Below are positions 1 through 4,793 of a DNA stretch of 11,231 bases, one piece after another. Position 1 is the first letter of the stretch. Every line of letters begins with the position of its first letter. The notes beneath the pieces are model-generated. The model did no database searches. It worked only from the letters and a program-made list of their open reading frames with translations, and was not told the DNA's origin. Source of the DNA: Pseudomonadota bacterium (GTDB lineage Bacteria > Pseudomonadota > Gammaproteobacteria > Acidithiobacillales > Acidithiobacillaceae); the NCBI GenBank assembly GCA_021818125.1, contig JAKAFG010000049.1, forward strand, positions 1-11,231. Reading direction: 5' to 3'. A program made the translations under genes and the position numbers.

Positions 1-90
1 TGATTGGTGCTTTTTGGTGCCGAAATTGTGACCATCAGAAGCGTATATAAACTAGGGTGTAGGAATGTTTTCGCTTGTAGTATGGTGAAA

Positions 91-124
91 TATATATCTA
101 ATTAAACGCATTCAAAGATATATA
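91..124. repeat. AT-only inverted repeat at the 3' end of the DsrE-like gene
   Basis: TATATATCT at 91-99 is exactly complementary to AGATATATA at 116-124, with a 16-base loop. It overlaps the last codons of the minus-strand DsrE-like gene. The stem is made almost wholly of A-T pairs and no convincing T-run follows in the direction of transcription. It may be a weak terminator or mRNA end structure, or chance in AT-rich DNA. Confidence 0.25.
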
Positions 125-477
125 ACATAGGCGTCAATTGGATCTATTTCTATGATGTAATTATTGTTTACTATACCATCTATTTCAGGAATAATATTGT
201 CAATATTTAACCCGCACCACTCGATGGACCTTTCACAGATATTAATTTTTACCCCGGCTGATTTTGCAGATCTCATGGCTTCGTATATTAAACATAATGA
301 CTTTTCATCAATGCCGCTTTCAGCCGCCAGTGTTGTTGCAATAATTCCAGATTCACCGGTCATTATAATTTCAACATGGTAACCATCTGAGGCAGATTTC
401 GCCTCGTTAAAAACATTTGCAATAGCAGATGCATTTTTGGCATCTAACGTATTAATAAATATAAACAGTTTATTCAC
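112..477 (-). CDS. DsrE-family-like small protein (putative)
   Basis: This encodes 121 residues from a GTG start at 477. The fold pattern resembles DsrE/DsrF-type sulfur-relay and related small proteins: an N-terminal hydrophobic strand (KLFIFIN), a helix rich in A/N/K, a second strand (YHVEIIMTGE), then a helix (LIYEAMRSAKSAGVKINICE) leading to a cysteine at the position where many DsrE-like proteins carry one. A second Cys lies in EWCGL. Length fits the family (about 110-130). The frame stays open upstream to 579, but that part (FQGETPQPSMEQL) is transposase debris, so I chose the GTG where family-like sequence begins; its ribosome site is poor. The DNA is far more AT-rich than the rest of the window, indicating separate acquisition. 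Function is not established: sulfur transfer is only the family's known theme. The gene may have lost its promoter to the insertion. Confidence 0.5.
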   Translation of the reverse strand: MNKLFIFINTLDAKNASAIANVFNEAKSASDGYHVEIIMTGESGIIATTLAAESGIDEKSLCLIYEAMRSAKSAGVKINICERSIEWCGLNIDNIIPEIDGIVNNNYIIEIDPIDAYVIYL

Positions 478-519
478 TTTTTGCCCATTTATAAAGCTTG
501 ATATAAAGGTAACTATCAA

Positions 520-654
520 CCAGGGGTGGAGTTGCTCCATGGAGGGCTGTGGAGTTTCCCCCTGAAAAGACCAGACCAATGCGTGCAGCAGGTTAACGCC
601 CTGCTTGCGTAAGGTTTCCAGATAGGATCGGACCGTGCAGAAGGCGGCGGCCCA
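520..654 (-). pseudogene. IS66-family transposase (TnpC) C-terminal remnant
   Basis: On the minus strand, a TGA at 655-657 is followed by an open stretch reading FCTVRSYLETLRKQG, then NLLHALVWSFQGETPQPS. The RSYLxTLRKQGxNxxxxL pattern is what I know from the extreme C-terminus of IS66-family transposases. Only about 45 residues remain: no catalytic DDE region, no terminal inverted repeat and no stop of its own. Sequence composition changes abruptly near 520, where the frame runs straight into the AT-rich DsrE-like gene. It is therefore a deletion scar. The IS66 fragment at 4352 points the other way, so the two are not simply the two ends of one copy. Confidence 0.5.
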
Positions 655-875
655 TCAAAGATCCAAAAACAGCTAGCCACTATAAAGGCGGCTTGGGTTA
701 TGATGGCCATGGTATTCTTCCGTGCATTTTATGGGTTTCCGCTCAGAAACATAGACGATACTGGCGCAGAACGCAATGCGGGCGCCTAACGGCGTGTCAC
801 AGATGTAATGGGAGTCTCCCCACGGTTCAGGATGTAGCACAGGGCAGATATATGGCCCCTTGCTGAGTATTTACC
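655..875. other. gene-free stretch
   Basis: No reading frame here has protein-like sequence, a ribosome site or a family match I recognise. A short palindrome (GGGAGTCTCCC, 810-820) lies about 60 bases beyond the stop of the nuclease-like gene, without a T-run. It is too weak to call a terminator. Confidence 0.4.
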
Positions 876-1787
876 CTATACCCCAGCCAACTCCATCTGT
901 TGGAGGATATCTGCAAGCATCTGATAGGCGGGCGCGACCGTGACGCCTGACGCTGGCATCTTGCCTTCCGCTGTAGCGGCGCCCGCCAGGCGGCGGAACA
1001 CATACGGAATAGCCTCATCGGGAATGCCGCCTACTTTTGCGCCACGATAATTACTGGAGAGTGACTGAATGGCCTTGGGTAACCGCTTCAGATCGGTAGA
1101 GCCATCGGCCAACAGGTAGGGCAGCTTCCAGGTGGATGTCTTGCTGGGATTGCCCACATAGGCAAAGCAGCGAGCCGGAATCTGATACTTTGGATGAAGC
1201 AGCGCATCTTGATCAGTGCCAGCGGTATCCTCGGCAGATAGAACGGCACCAGGCTGCCCCAGAAACGATAAATCGGCGGGCACCTCACAAGGACGGTGGA
1301 CGCCATCCATGCTCACCCACCAGAGCGCATCAACCGGCGCTTCCTCCTGGGCTAGATCGAACACTACGCGCGGACTCCAGCCACCATCAACGATGTCTGC
1401 AGCGAAGAACAGGATGCCATCACTAACAGCCACCTGCTTGACGTGCTGTTCGTGAGCGTAGCGGCTGGCCTGGACGAGCGCATTATCAACGGCGGTCCTG
1501 TTAGACAGGCTACCTGGGCGCTTAGTCTCCACAACGAGATATTTGGTGAAGTTGTGGGTTACCACCAGATCAGCACGGCCGAGCTGCCAGTTCAGATCCC
1601 GCTCTTGCCAATCCAACACAGTGGTGAGCAGCGCGCCGACGATATTCTCAGCGACCTTTTCTGCCACCTTGCCGAAACGCTCCTGAGCAGAGAGCATGGA
1701 CGCACGCTGCTGCAGGAATGCAGGCCACGCTGCCTGGGTTCGTTGTACGCATTTACGGTATCCGGCGAGGTTCTGATAGTTGCTCAT
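876..1787 (-). CDS. orphan PD-(D/E)XK nuclease-domain protein, type I restriction HsdR N-terminal-like
   Basis: This encodes 303 residues from ATG 1787. An upstream in-frame codon at 1841 exists, but AAGGAA sits about 6 bases before the 1787 ATG and decides the start. Visible nuclease motifs fit the HsdR N-terminal fold: an acidic helix (E44/E47), D73 in GRADLVV, E87-x-K89 in VVETKRPG, and Q106 with Y110 in VQASRYAHE, matching the extra Gln/Tyr motif seen in HsdR-type nucleases. There is no DEAD-type helicase after it: the protein is far shorter than HsdR (about 1000 residues), and no hsdM or hsdS is in the window. The C-terminal half (about 150-303) is unrecognised. It follows a zinc-ribbon gene by 25 bases, probably as one transcript. 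All catalytic residues look intact. It may be an independent defence or DNA-processing nuclease, or a non-catalytic regulator of unknown role. Confidence 0.7.
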   Translation of the reverse strand: MSNYQNLAGYRKCVQRTQAAWPAFLQQRASMLSAQERFGKVAEKVAENIVGALLTTVLDWQERDLNWQLGRADLVVTHNFTKYLVVETKRPGSLSNRTAVDNALVQASRYAHEQHVKQVAVSDGILFFAADIVDGGWSPRVVFDLAQEEAPVDALWWVSMDGVHRPCEVPADLSFLGQPGAVLSAEDTAGTDQDALLHPKYQIPARCFAYVGNPSKTSTWKLPYLLADGSTDLKRLPKAIQSLSSNYRGAKVGGIPDEAIPYVFRRLAGAATAEGKMPASGVTVAPAYQMLADILQQMELAGV

Positions 1788-1812
1788 AGGTGTTCCTTTG
1801 GAATCTGGGCGG

Positions 1813-1983
1813 TCAATGCCTGGTGGCCTCAACATCTTCAACCAGCACGTCGAGCAGTGCCACTAACTGCAAATCCTCAAATTGCATGGAGTGGCCGCAA
1901 TCCAGGCAGACGATCCGATCATCTTGACTGGCGAACTTGGCACCGTCGCATCTTGGGCAGTGTAGCTCTTTGGAGCCAACCAT
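1813..1983 (-). CDS. small zinc-ribbon protein, 56 residues
   Basis: ATG at 1983 is preceded by GAGGGGTGAA, a strong ribosome site, and the frame ends at TGA 1813-1815. The product has two CxxC knuckles 14 residues apart: C9-P-R-C12 and C26-L-D-C29-G-H, the usual zinc-ribbon spacing. A leucine- and acid-rich tail follows (DLQLVALLDVLVEDVE) that could form a short helix for protein contact. The stop lies 25 bases before the start of the HsdR-N-like nuclease gene on the same strand, so the two are very likely co-transcribed. The zinc ribbon could bind nucleic acid or act as an adaptor for the nuclease. No specific family is recognised. The good ribosome site, paired CxxC motifs and tight spacing make chance unlikely. 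Confidence 0.75.
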   Translation of the reverse strand: MVGSKELHCPRCDGAKFASQDDRIVCLDCGHSMQFEDLQLVALLDVLVEDVEATRH

Positions 1984-2108
1984 ATTTCACCCCTCAATCT
2001 TTGCGGCACCGGCCCGAAAACATCCCTCAGCTTTTCCGAACGGCTTATATGGCGCTTACAGACTCAAAACCTACCGCCCCCGCTAATGTCCTAACACATT
2101 GTTTTATT

Positions 2109-2157
2109 TGGTGGGCCCGCACGGACTCGAACCGTGGACCAAGGGATTATGAGTCCC
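2109..2157 (-). other. 3' part of tRNA-Met(CAT) gene: probable attachment site of an integrated element
   Basis: On the minus strand this reads as an anticodon arm (GGGGA-CTCATAA-TCCCT, anticodon CAT), variable loop TGGTC, T-arm (CACGG-TTCGAGT-CCGTG), acceptor 3' strand CGGGCCC, discriminator A and encoded CCA. Upstream (above 2157 on this strand) there is no D-arm and no GGGCCCG 5' acceptor strand, so this is not a complete tRNA. A 3' tRNA fragment starting in the anticodon arm is what tyrosine-recombinase elements leave at the end away from the intact tRNA. Because the tRNA points left, the element should lie to the right. The intact tRNA and integrase are not in the window. Read on the plus strand it gives the familiar spurious peptide TDSNRGPRDYESP. 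Confidence 0.75.
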
Positions 2158-2260
2158 CTTAAACCTCGTTTTGTACCCTGAGCGTCACCGCTGATAAGCC
2201 ACTATAACAATGGGTTACGATCACAACCAATCACCACGGATCACTATGAATAACATTCTT

Positions 2261-2282
2261 AGTGCAGCGCTAGTGCAGCGCA
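2261..2282. repeat. 11-bp direct tandem repeat
   Basis: AGTGCAGCGCT at 2261-2271 is followed directly by AGTGCAGCGCA at 2272-2282, ten of eleven bases identical. It lies about 100 bases from the tRNA fragment, on the presumed element side. Possible integrase arm site; no other function visible. Confidence 0.5.
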
Positions 2283-2330
2283 GATTGCAACCAAGTTGCG
2301 CATCTGGCCTTTCGCCTCCCTCTGCTGATC

Positions 2331-2447
2331 TTATGCCGCACGCACTTCGATCCTCCGCCCCAACCCAAAGGCACCAGGTAGCTGACTGTCAATCAGCGTC
2401 AGCCATTGACCATGCGTCAGCACCAAACATTTGCCACCTATGGAGTG
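2331..2447 (-). pseudogene. short protein-like fragment, no start codon seen
   Basis: Between an in-frame TAG and the stop TAA at 2331-2333, the minus strand reads a protein-like peptide of 38 residues (CLVLTHGQWLTLIDSQL, then PGAFGLGRRIEVRAA). It has the look of the C-terminus of a real protein but no plausible start, and I do not recognise the family. It overlaps the repeat cluster at 2381-2421, so one of the two readings may be chance. If real, it is the end of a gene truncated at the element's edge. Confidence 0.25.
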
Positions 2448-2571
2448 CTATAACGCTTCGCAACTCTATGGACTAAAACATAAATATCAAATTCTTTATC
2501 TGATCAAAGGTGAACAACATTGACGCTGATTTCTGGTCAAAACTTGACACATTCCGGCGCTGTTTTACACG

Positions 2572-2647
2572 GAGGGAAGAACAGCCAACTTTCCCTCTTC
2601 TGAGGGGCTGTTGTGTACCGATTGGATACTTAAAAGTACACAGTTTT
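2572..2647 (+). promoter_or_regulatory. cluster of overlapping stem-loops (leader, attenuator or oriT-like)
   Basis: Three stems can be drawn. GAGGGAA (2572-2578) pairs with TTCCCTC (2591-2597). AACAGCC (2580-2586) pairs with GGCTGTT (2606-2612), enclosing CCCTC-TTCT-GAGGG (2593-2606). TGTGTAC (2612-2618) pairs with GTACACA (2636-2642), followed by TTTT at 2644-2647. The first two compete for the same bases, as in attenuators or switching leaders, and the third resembles a weak intrinsic terminator. The cluster sits about 140-215 bases before the first gene of the plus-strand pair. Transfer origins also carry such inverted repeats. Transcription through here is not shown by the sequence. Confidence 0.4.
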
Positions 2648-2709
2648 ATCGCTTGTTTTTAGTGCTTGTATGCGATACAGAGTGGTGTTATAGATGACAA
2701 CTAGAACGG

Positions 2710-2749
2710 CAAACGCCCCAGTCGGATTGGCCAACTGGAGCGCCGTTTG
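2710..2749 (+). promoter_or_regulatory. stem-loop just upstream of the ribosome site of the HTH gene
   Basis: CAAACG (2710-2715) pairs with CGTTTG (2744-2749), and CCAGT (2718-2722) with ACTGG (2734-2738), separated by a small internal loop and closing an 11-base loop: 11 pairs in all. A T5 run lies at 2766-2770 and the AGGAGG ribosome site at 2772-2777. The position favours control of translation or transcript end, or a protein-binding site. Confidence 0.45.
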
Positions 2750-2786
2750 AATGCCGGAGCATCCATTTTTCAGGAGGTATTTCTCG

Positions 2787-3458
2787 ATGAATACTATCAA
2801 TGTTTTATCCGAAATTGTCAATAACAAAAACCTTAGCTTTGGATTTTTGGTCCTGGTCATGGCGAGGTTCATCTGGGTAGCTCGATACTTTTTTAAGAGC
2901 AAGCTCCAGGAATTGATCGGGCATAAAGATCTGGCGGCGGTAAGCCGTGCCAAGTCAAGAGCACTGTGTAAAGCTCATGCGACGCCATTCATTCGCGCAT
3001 GGCAGAGCGTGCGCCATGCCCACCACCATGCGTTTCCTAAGAGCCTGAGCCAGACAGGGGCGATCGGAAAGGACCTGAGCCGCGTAACCGCCCGTGCGCC
3101 ACGGCGGGCAGGTAGGCGGGGTGGACAGAAGAAAACGACGTCCGGCGGATCCGATGATGGCGGAGACGGAGAACCGCCGCACCGACTTGAACCCTTACTT
3201 GATTACGAAGACTTTGGCCGGGTCGCCAGACTGGCGCCTGGTACCGTAAAAAACCTCTACTGCAGGTCCCCAGAAAGGCTCCCGCCGGCCATCCGCCTGC
3301 CCGGGCATCGTGGCCCACTGTGGCACCCCCATGATGTCCGGCAGTGGCTTGAAGACCATCGCGTCACCCCAGTCACCCTACCCACCGTCCCCGCAGCCGC
3401 CAAAGGCAAGCGTGGCCGCCCCCGGATTGCCGCGCAGGGTAAAGGGTGTGTGGCATGA
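2787..3458 (+). CDS. putative regulator with N-terminal hydrophobic segment, MerR/AlpA-type HTH and AT-hook
   Basis: ATG at 2787 is chosen over the in-frame ATG at 2751 because AGGAGG ends 9 bases before it; 223 residues. In order: a hydrophobic stretch at about 16-36 (FGFLVLVMARFIWVARYF) that could cross or touch the membrane; a basic, disordered, His/Arg-rich linker (about 50-130); a helix-turn-helix of the HTH_17/AlpA kind at about 137-190 (LLDYEDFGRVARLAPGTVKN, then DVRQWLEDH); and an AT-hook-like KRGRPR near 208-213. AlpA-type proteins are small activators or excisionases on phages and islands, usually about 70 residues, so this one is unusually long and may be a fusion with a short AT-rich leader gene. 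The stop overlaps the next start (ATGA), so both act from one mRNA. Membrane location is only a possibility. Confidence 0.6.
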   Translation: MNTINVLSEIVNNKNLSFGFLVLVMARFIWVARYFFKSKLQELIGHKDLAAVSRAKSRALCKAHATPFIRAWQSVRHAHHHAFPKSLSQTGAIGKDLSRVTARAPRRAGRRGGQKKTTSGGSDDGGDGEPPHRLEPLLDYEDFGRVARLAPGTVKNLYCRSPERLPPAIRLPGHRGPLWHPHDVRQWLEDHRVTPVTLPTVPAAAKGKRGRPRIAAQGKGCVA

Positions 3459-4249
3459 GCATCAAATGTATGGTTTGGGCTTGGGGGCTCGATCTGCCGG
3501 CCCCCGTAAAATTGGTCTTGCTGGCCTTAGCTGATCACGCTGATGACCAAGGGGTTTGCTGGCCGGGAATAAGAGGGGTAGCCAATAAATGCAATCTTTC
3601 ACACCGCTCCGTGCAACGCCACGTACAAGATATGGTGGCGCGGGGCATGGTGCGCGTGGAAGAAAGGTTGCGCGGGGGCGGATCCAGATCTTCCAATCTC
3701 TACTGCCTGTCTGTGGGTGGTGGCATGGAGTCACCGGGGGGTGTCAGGCCGACGGGGGGGGTGGTGACAGAGAGTCACCTCCCTGTGACGTCGGAGTCAC
3801 CCCTTGAACCATCATTTAAAACATCAATAGAAACATCAGGAGAAACAGATTCGCCAGTGGTACGCAAGCGCACCTCCGGCGCAATAACAACAGAAACCTG
3901 GGAAGCCTACAGTCAGGCTTACCAACGGCGCTATGGCACTGACCCCGTGCGCAACCAGAAGGTCAACAGCCAATTGGCCAACCTTGTCCAGCGGCTTGGA
4001 CAGGAAGAGGCCCCAGCCGTGGCAGCCTTCTTTGTCAACCATAACGGCCGATTCTACATGCAGGGCATGCACCAGGTGAGTCTGTTACTGCGTGACGCAG
4101 AAAAATTGCGGACGGAGTGGTTCACCGGACAAATGACGGCTAACCGCTACCCGCAGGGATACTGCGCCCAACCGCCCGTTGAACCGGGGCGTGCCGGCCA
4201 CGGGGATGTCGTTCCTACGCCCGCTCGACCACCCGTTGTTCGCCTCTGA
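3455..4249 (+). CDS. helix-turn-helix (HTH_36 / phage O-like) replication-type protein
   Basis: Start ATG 3455 overlaps the previous stop by four bases (ATGA), preferred to the GTG-led extension at 3446; 264 residues. An N-terminal winged-helix domain (about 1-72: KLVLLALADHADDQGVCWPG, then SVQRHVQDMVARGMVRVEER) has the pattern of HTH_36/phage replication protein O N-domains. A low-complexity Gly/Ser/Thr linker follows (about 73-145), then a helical C-terminal domain (about 148-228: TWEAYSQAYQRRYGTDPVRN, later FYMQGMHQVSLLLRDAEKLR) that I know from similar island and prophage proteins. These are thought to start replication or control the element; the exact role is not proven. The linker DNA holds dyad repeats, an AT-rich repeat and runs of six and eight G (3736-3741, 3754-3761), the latter a slippage-prone site. 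The gene is intact. Scars of mobile elements begin directly after it. Confidence 0.65.
   Translation: MSIKCMVWAWGLDLPAPVKLVLLALADHADDQGVCWPGIRGVANKCNLSHRSVQRHVQDMVARGMVRVEERLRGGGSRSSNLYCLSVGGGMESPGGVRPTGGVVTESHLPVTSESPLEPSFKTSIETSGETDSPVVRKRTSGAITTETWEAYSQAYQRRYGTDPVRNQKVNSQLANLVQRLGQEEAPAVAAFFVNHNGRFYMQGMHQVSLLLRDAEKLRTEWFTGQMTANRYPQGYCAQPPVEPGRAGHGDVVPTPARPPVVRL
3719..3854 (+). repeat. iteron-like dyads plus AT-rich 12-mers inside the HTH gene (origin candidate)
   Basis: Three similar dyads: GGTGGC-ATGGA-GTCACC (3719-3735), GGTGAC-AGAGA-GTCACC (3763-3779) and TGTGAC-GTCGGA-GTCACC (3784-3801). GAGTCACC starts at 3728, 3772 and 3794, spacings of 44 and 22, or about four and two helical turns. 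The middle copy is in a different codon phase from the other two, so the likeness is at DNA rather than protein level. Right after them comes an AT-rich stretch (3804-3850) with AAACATCAATAG and AAACATCAGGAG in tandem (3819-3842). Iterons beside an AT-rich unwinding zone within an initiator gene is the layout of the lambda origin in gene O. Origin function here is inferred. Confidence 0.5.
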
Positions 4250-4266
4250 AGGCCTATTGTCACGGA

Positions 4267-4351
4267 TCGGCAATATGGAGCCAAACCGTAGTCGGCGTAA
4301 TGGCGCCACTTCCGGATCGGCATAAAGGAGCCAGTTCGGAGTCGGCGTAAT
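4267..4351. repeat. four 25-bp tandem repeats, IS21-like end candidate, interrupted by IS66
   Basis: A unit with consensus TCGGCRTAATGGAGCCA plus an 8-base spacer starts at 4267, 4292, 4317 and 4342, a period of exactly 25. The fourth unit stops after TCGGCGTAAT, where the IS66 end begins. Multiple short direct repeats next to a TG-initiated end are typical of IS21-family termini (transposase binding sites), and TGTCACGG begins at about 4258. No istA/istB is present. If IS21-like, only about 95 bases remain. It could instead be a regulatory iteron array. Confidence 0.5.
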
Positions 4352-4665
4352 GTAAGCGTCTAAGCAACCCACCTTCCAAAATTTTCTGACCTGGCCGATC
4401 CTGATCCGCATTCAGCGAGGAGGGATGGACATGACGAAGGACGAGAAAGCGGCTTATTGGCGGCGGCGGGTAGACGGGTTTCTGACGAGCGGATTGTCGG
4501 TCAAGAATTACTGCGCGCAGGAAGGGATCGCCGTAGGTACCCTGCATTACTGGCGTAAGCGATTTGTCGATGCGGTAGAAATGCGGCCGATGATCAATGA
4601 GACCGAAGGGTTTTTGCTGGTCACTCTGACGCCAGCCCGGCCTTCCGTTTCGCCCGTAGAGACAT
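4352..4665 (+). mobile_element. IS66-family element, left-end fragment
   Basis: GTAAGCGTCT at 4352 matches the typical IS66-family terminal sequence (GTAAGCG...). It is followed at the expected distance by tnpA with a strong ribosome site. tnpB and tnpC are missing: recognisable IS66 sequence fades near 4665 and different DNA follows. No right end or 8-bp target duplication can be seen, so this is a truncated, non-autonomous remnant. It inserted into the 25-bp repeat array. Confidence 0.65.
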
Positions 4666-4793
4666 TCAGTTGTCGGCAACTAGCGACAACACCCGACCCG
4701 TTACGGCCGTTGGCCCTCGCAATTCCACAGGCGGCAATCGCCTCATTGCCGCCGAACAATCTGTCATTGGTTCGAAGACAGGTATCCGAGTAG
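4431..4793 (+). pseudogene. tnpA: IS66 accessory protein TnpA, 3' end replaced
   Basis: ATG 4431 is preferred to ATG 4425 because GGAGGG abuts the first and is properly spaced for the second. The N-terminal HTH is typical of IS66 TnpA (TKDEKAAYWRRRVDGFLTSG, then SVKNYCAQEGIAVGTLHYWR), where TnpA has DNA-binding type helices and helps transposition. Family-like sequence continues to about residue 75 (LLVTLTPARPSVSP). The remaining roughly 45 residues do not resemble TnpA and come from an unrelated hairpin-rich repeat, overlapping the tail of the ImmA-like gene on the other strand. Without tnpB and tnpC it should be inert for transposition; a peptide could still be made. Confidence 0.65.

Larger units (their letters stand above)
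2158..2570. other. repeat-rich non-coding stretch next to the attachment site
   Basis: No convincing intact gene. AGCGTCA occurs at 2181-2187 and 2395-2401, with its complement TGACGCT at 2521-2527 (TGCGTCA also at 2413-2419). AATCAGCGTCA (2391-2401) and TGACGCTGATT (2521-2531) form a perfect 11-bp inverted repeat. TTGAC/GTCAA pairs lie at 2388-2392 with 2406-2410, and at 2520-2524, 2536-2540 and 2544-2548. Such repeats beside an att core could be arm-type integrase or excisionase sites, or operators for the HTH genes to the right. Both roles are inferred. Confidence 0.4.

Noticed and set aside
1443..2162. 239-residue plus-strand reading frame ending TDSNRGPRDYESP
   Set aside because: It is antisense to the nuclease and zinc-ribbon genes, and its end is the well-known false translation of a tRNA 3' end.
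2210..2476. 88-residue plus-strand frame in the repeat-rich stretch
   Set aside because: No ribosome site, low-complexity Ser/Ala/Pro sequence, no family resemblance, and overlaps direct and inverted repeats.
2544..2570. TTGACA as a -35 box with TTTTAC/TTACAC as -10
   Set aside because: Spacing is only about 14-15 bases and the -10 match is poor; TTGAC here belongs to a repeat family, so no promoter is called.
2630..2953. 107-residue minus-strand frame
   Set aside because: Runs antisense through the start of the plus-strand HTH gene and the stem-loop region; the plus-strand gene has the AGGAGG site and recognisable domains.
3719..3801. CRISPR-like reading of the GAGTCACC repeats
   Set aside because: Repeat units are too short, spacers are too short and uneven, and they lie inside a coding gene; iterons are the better explanation.
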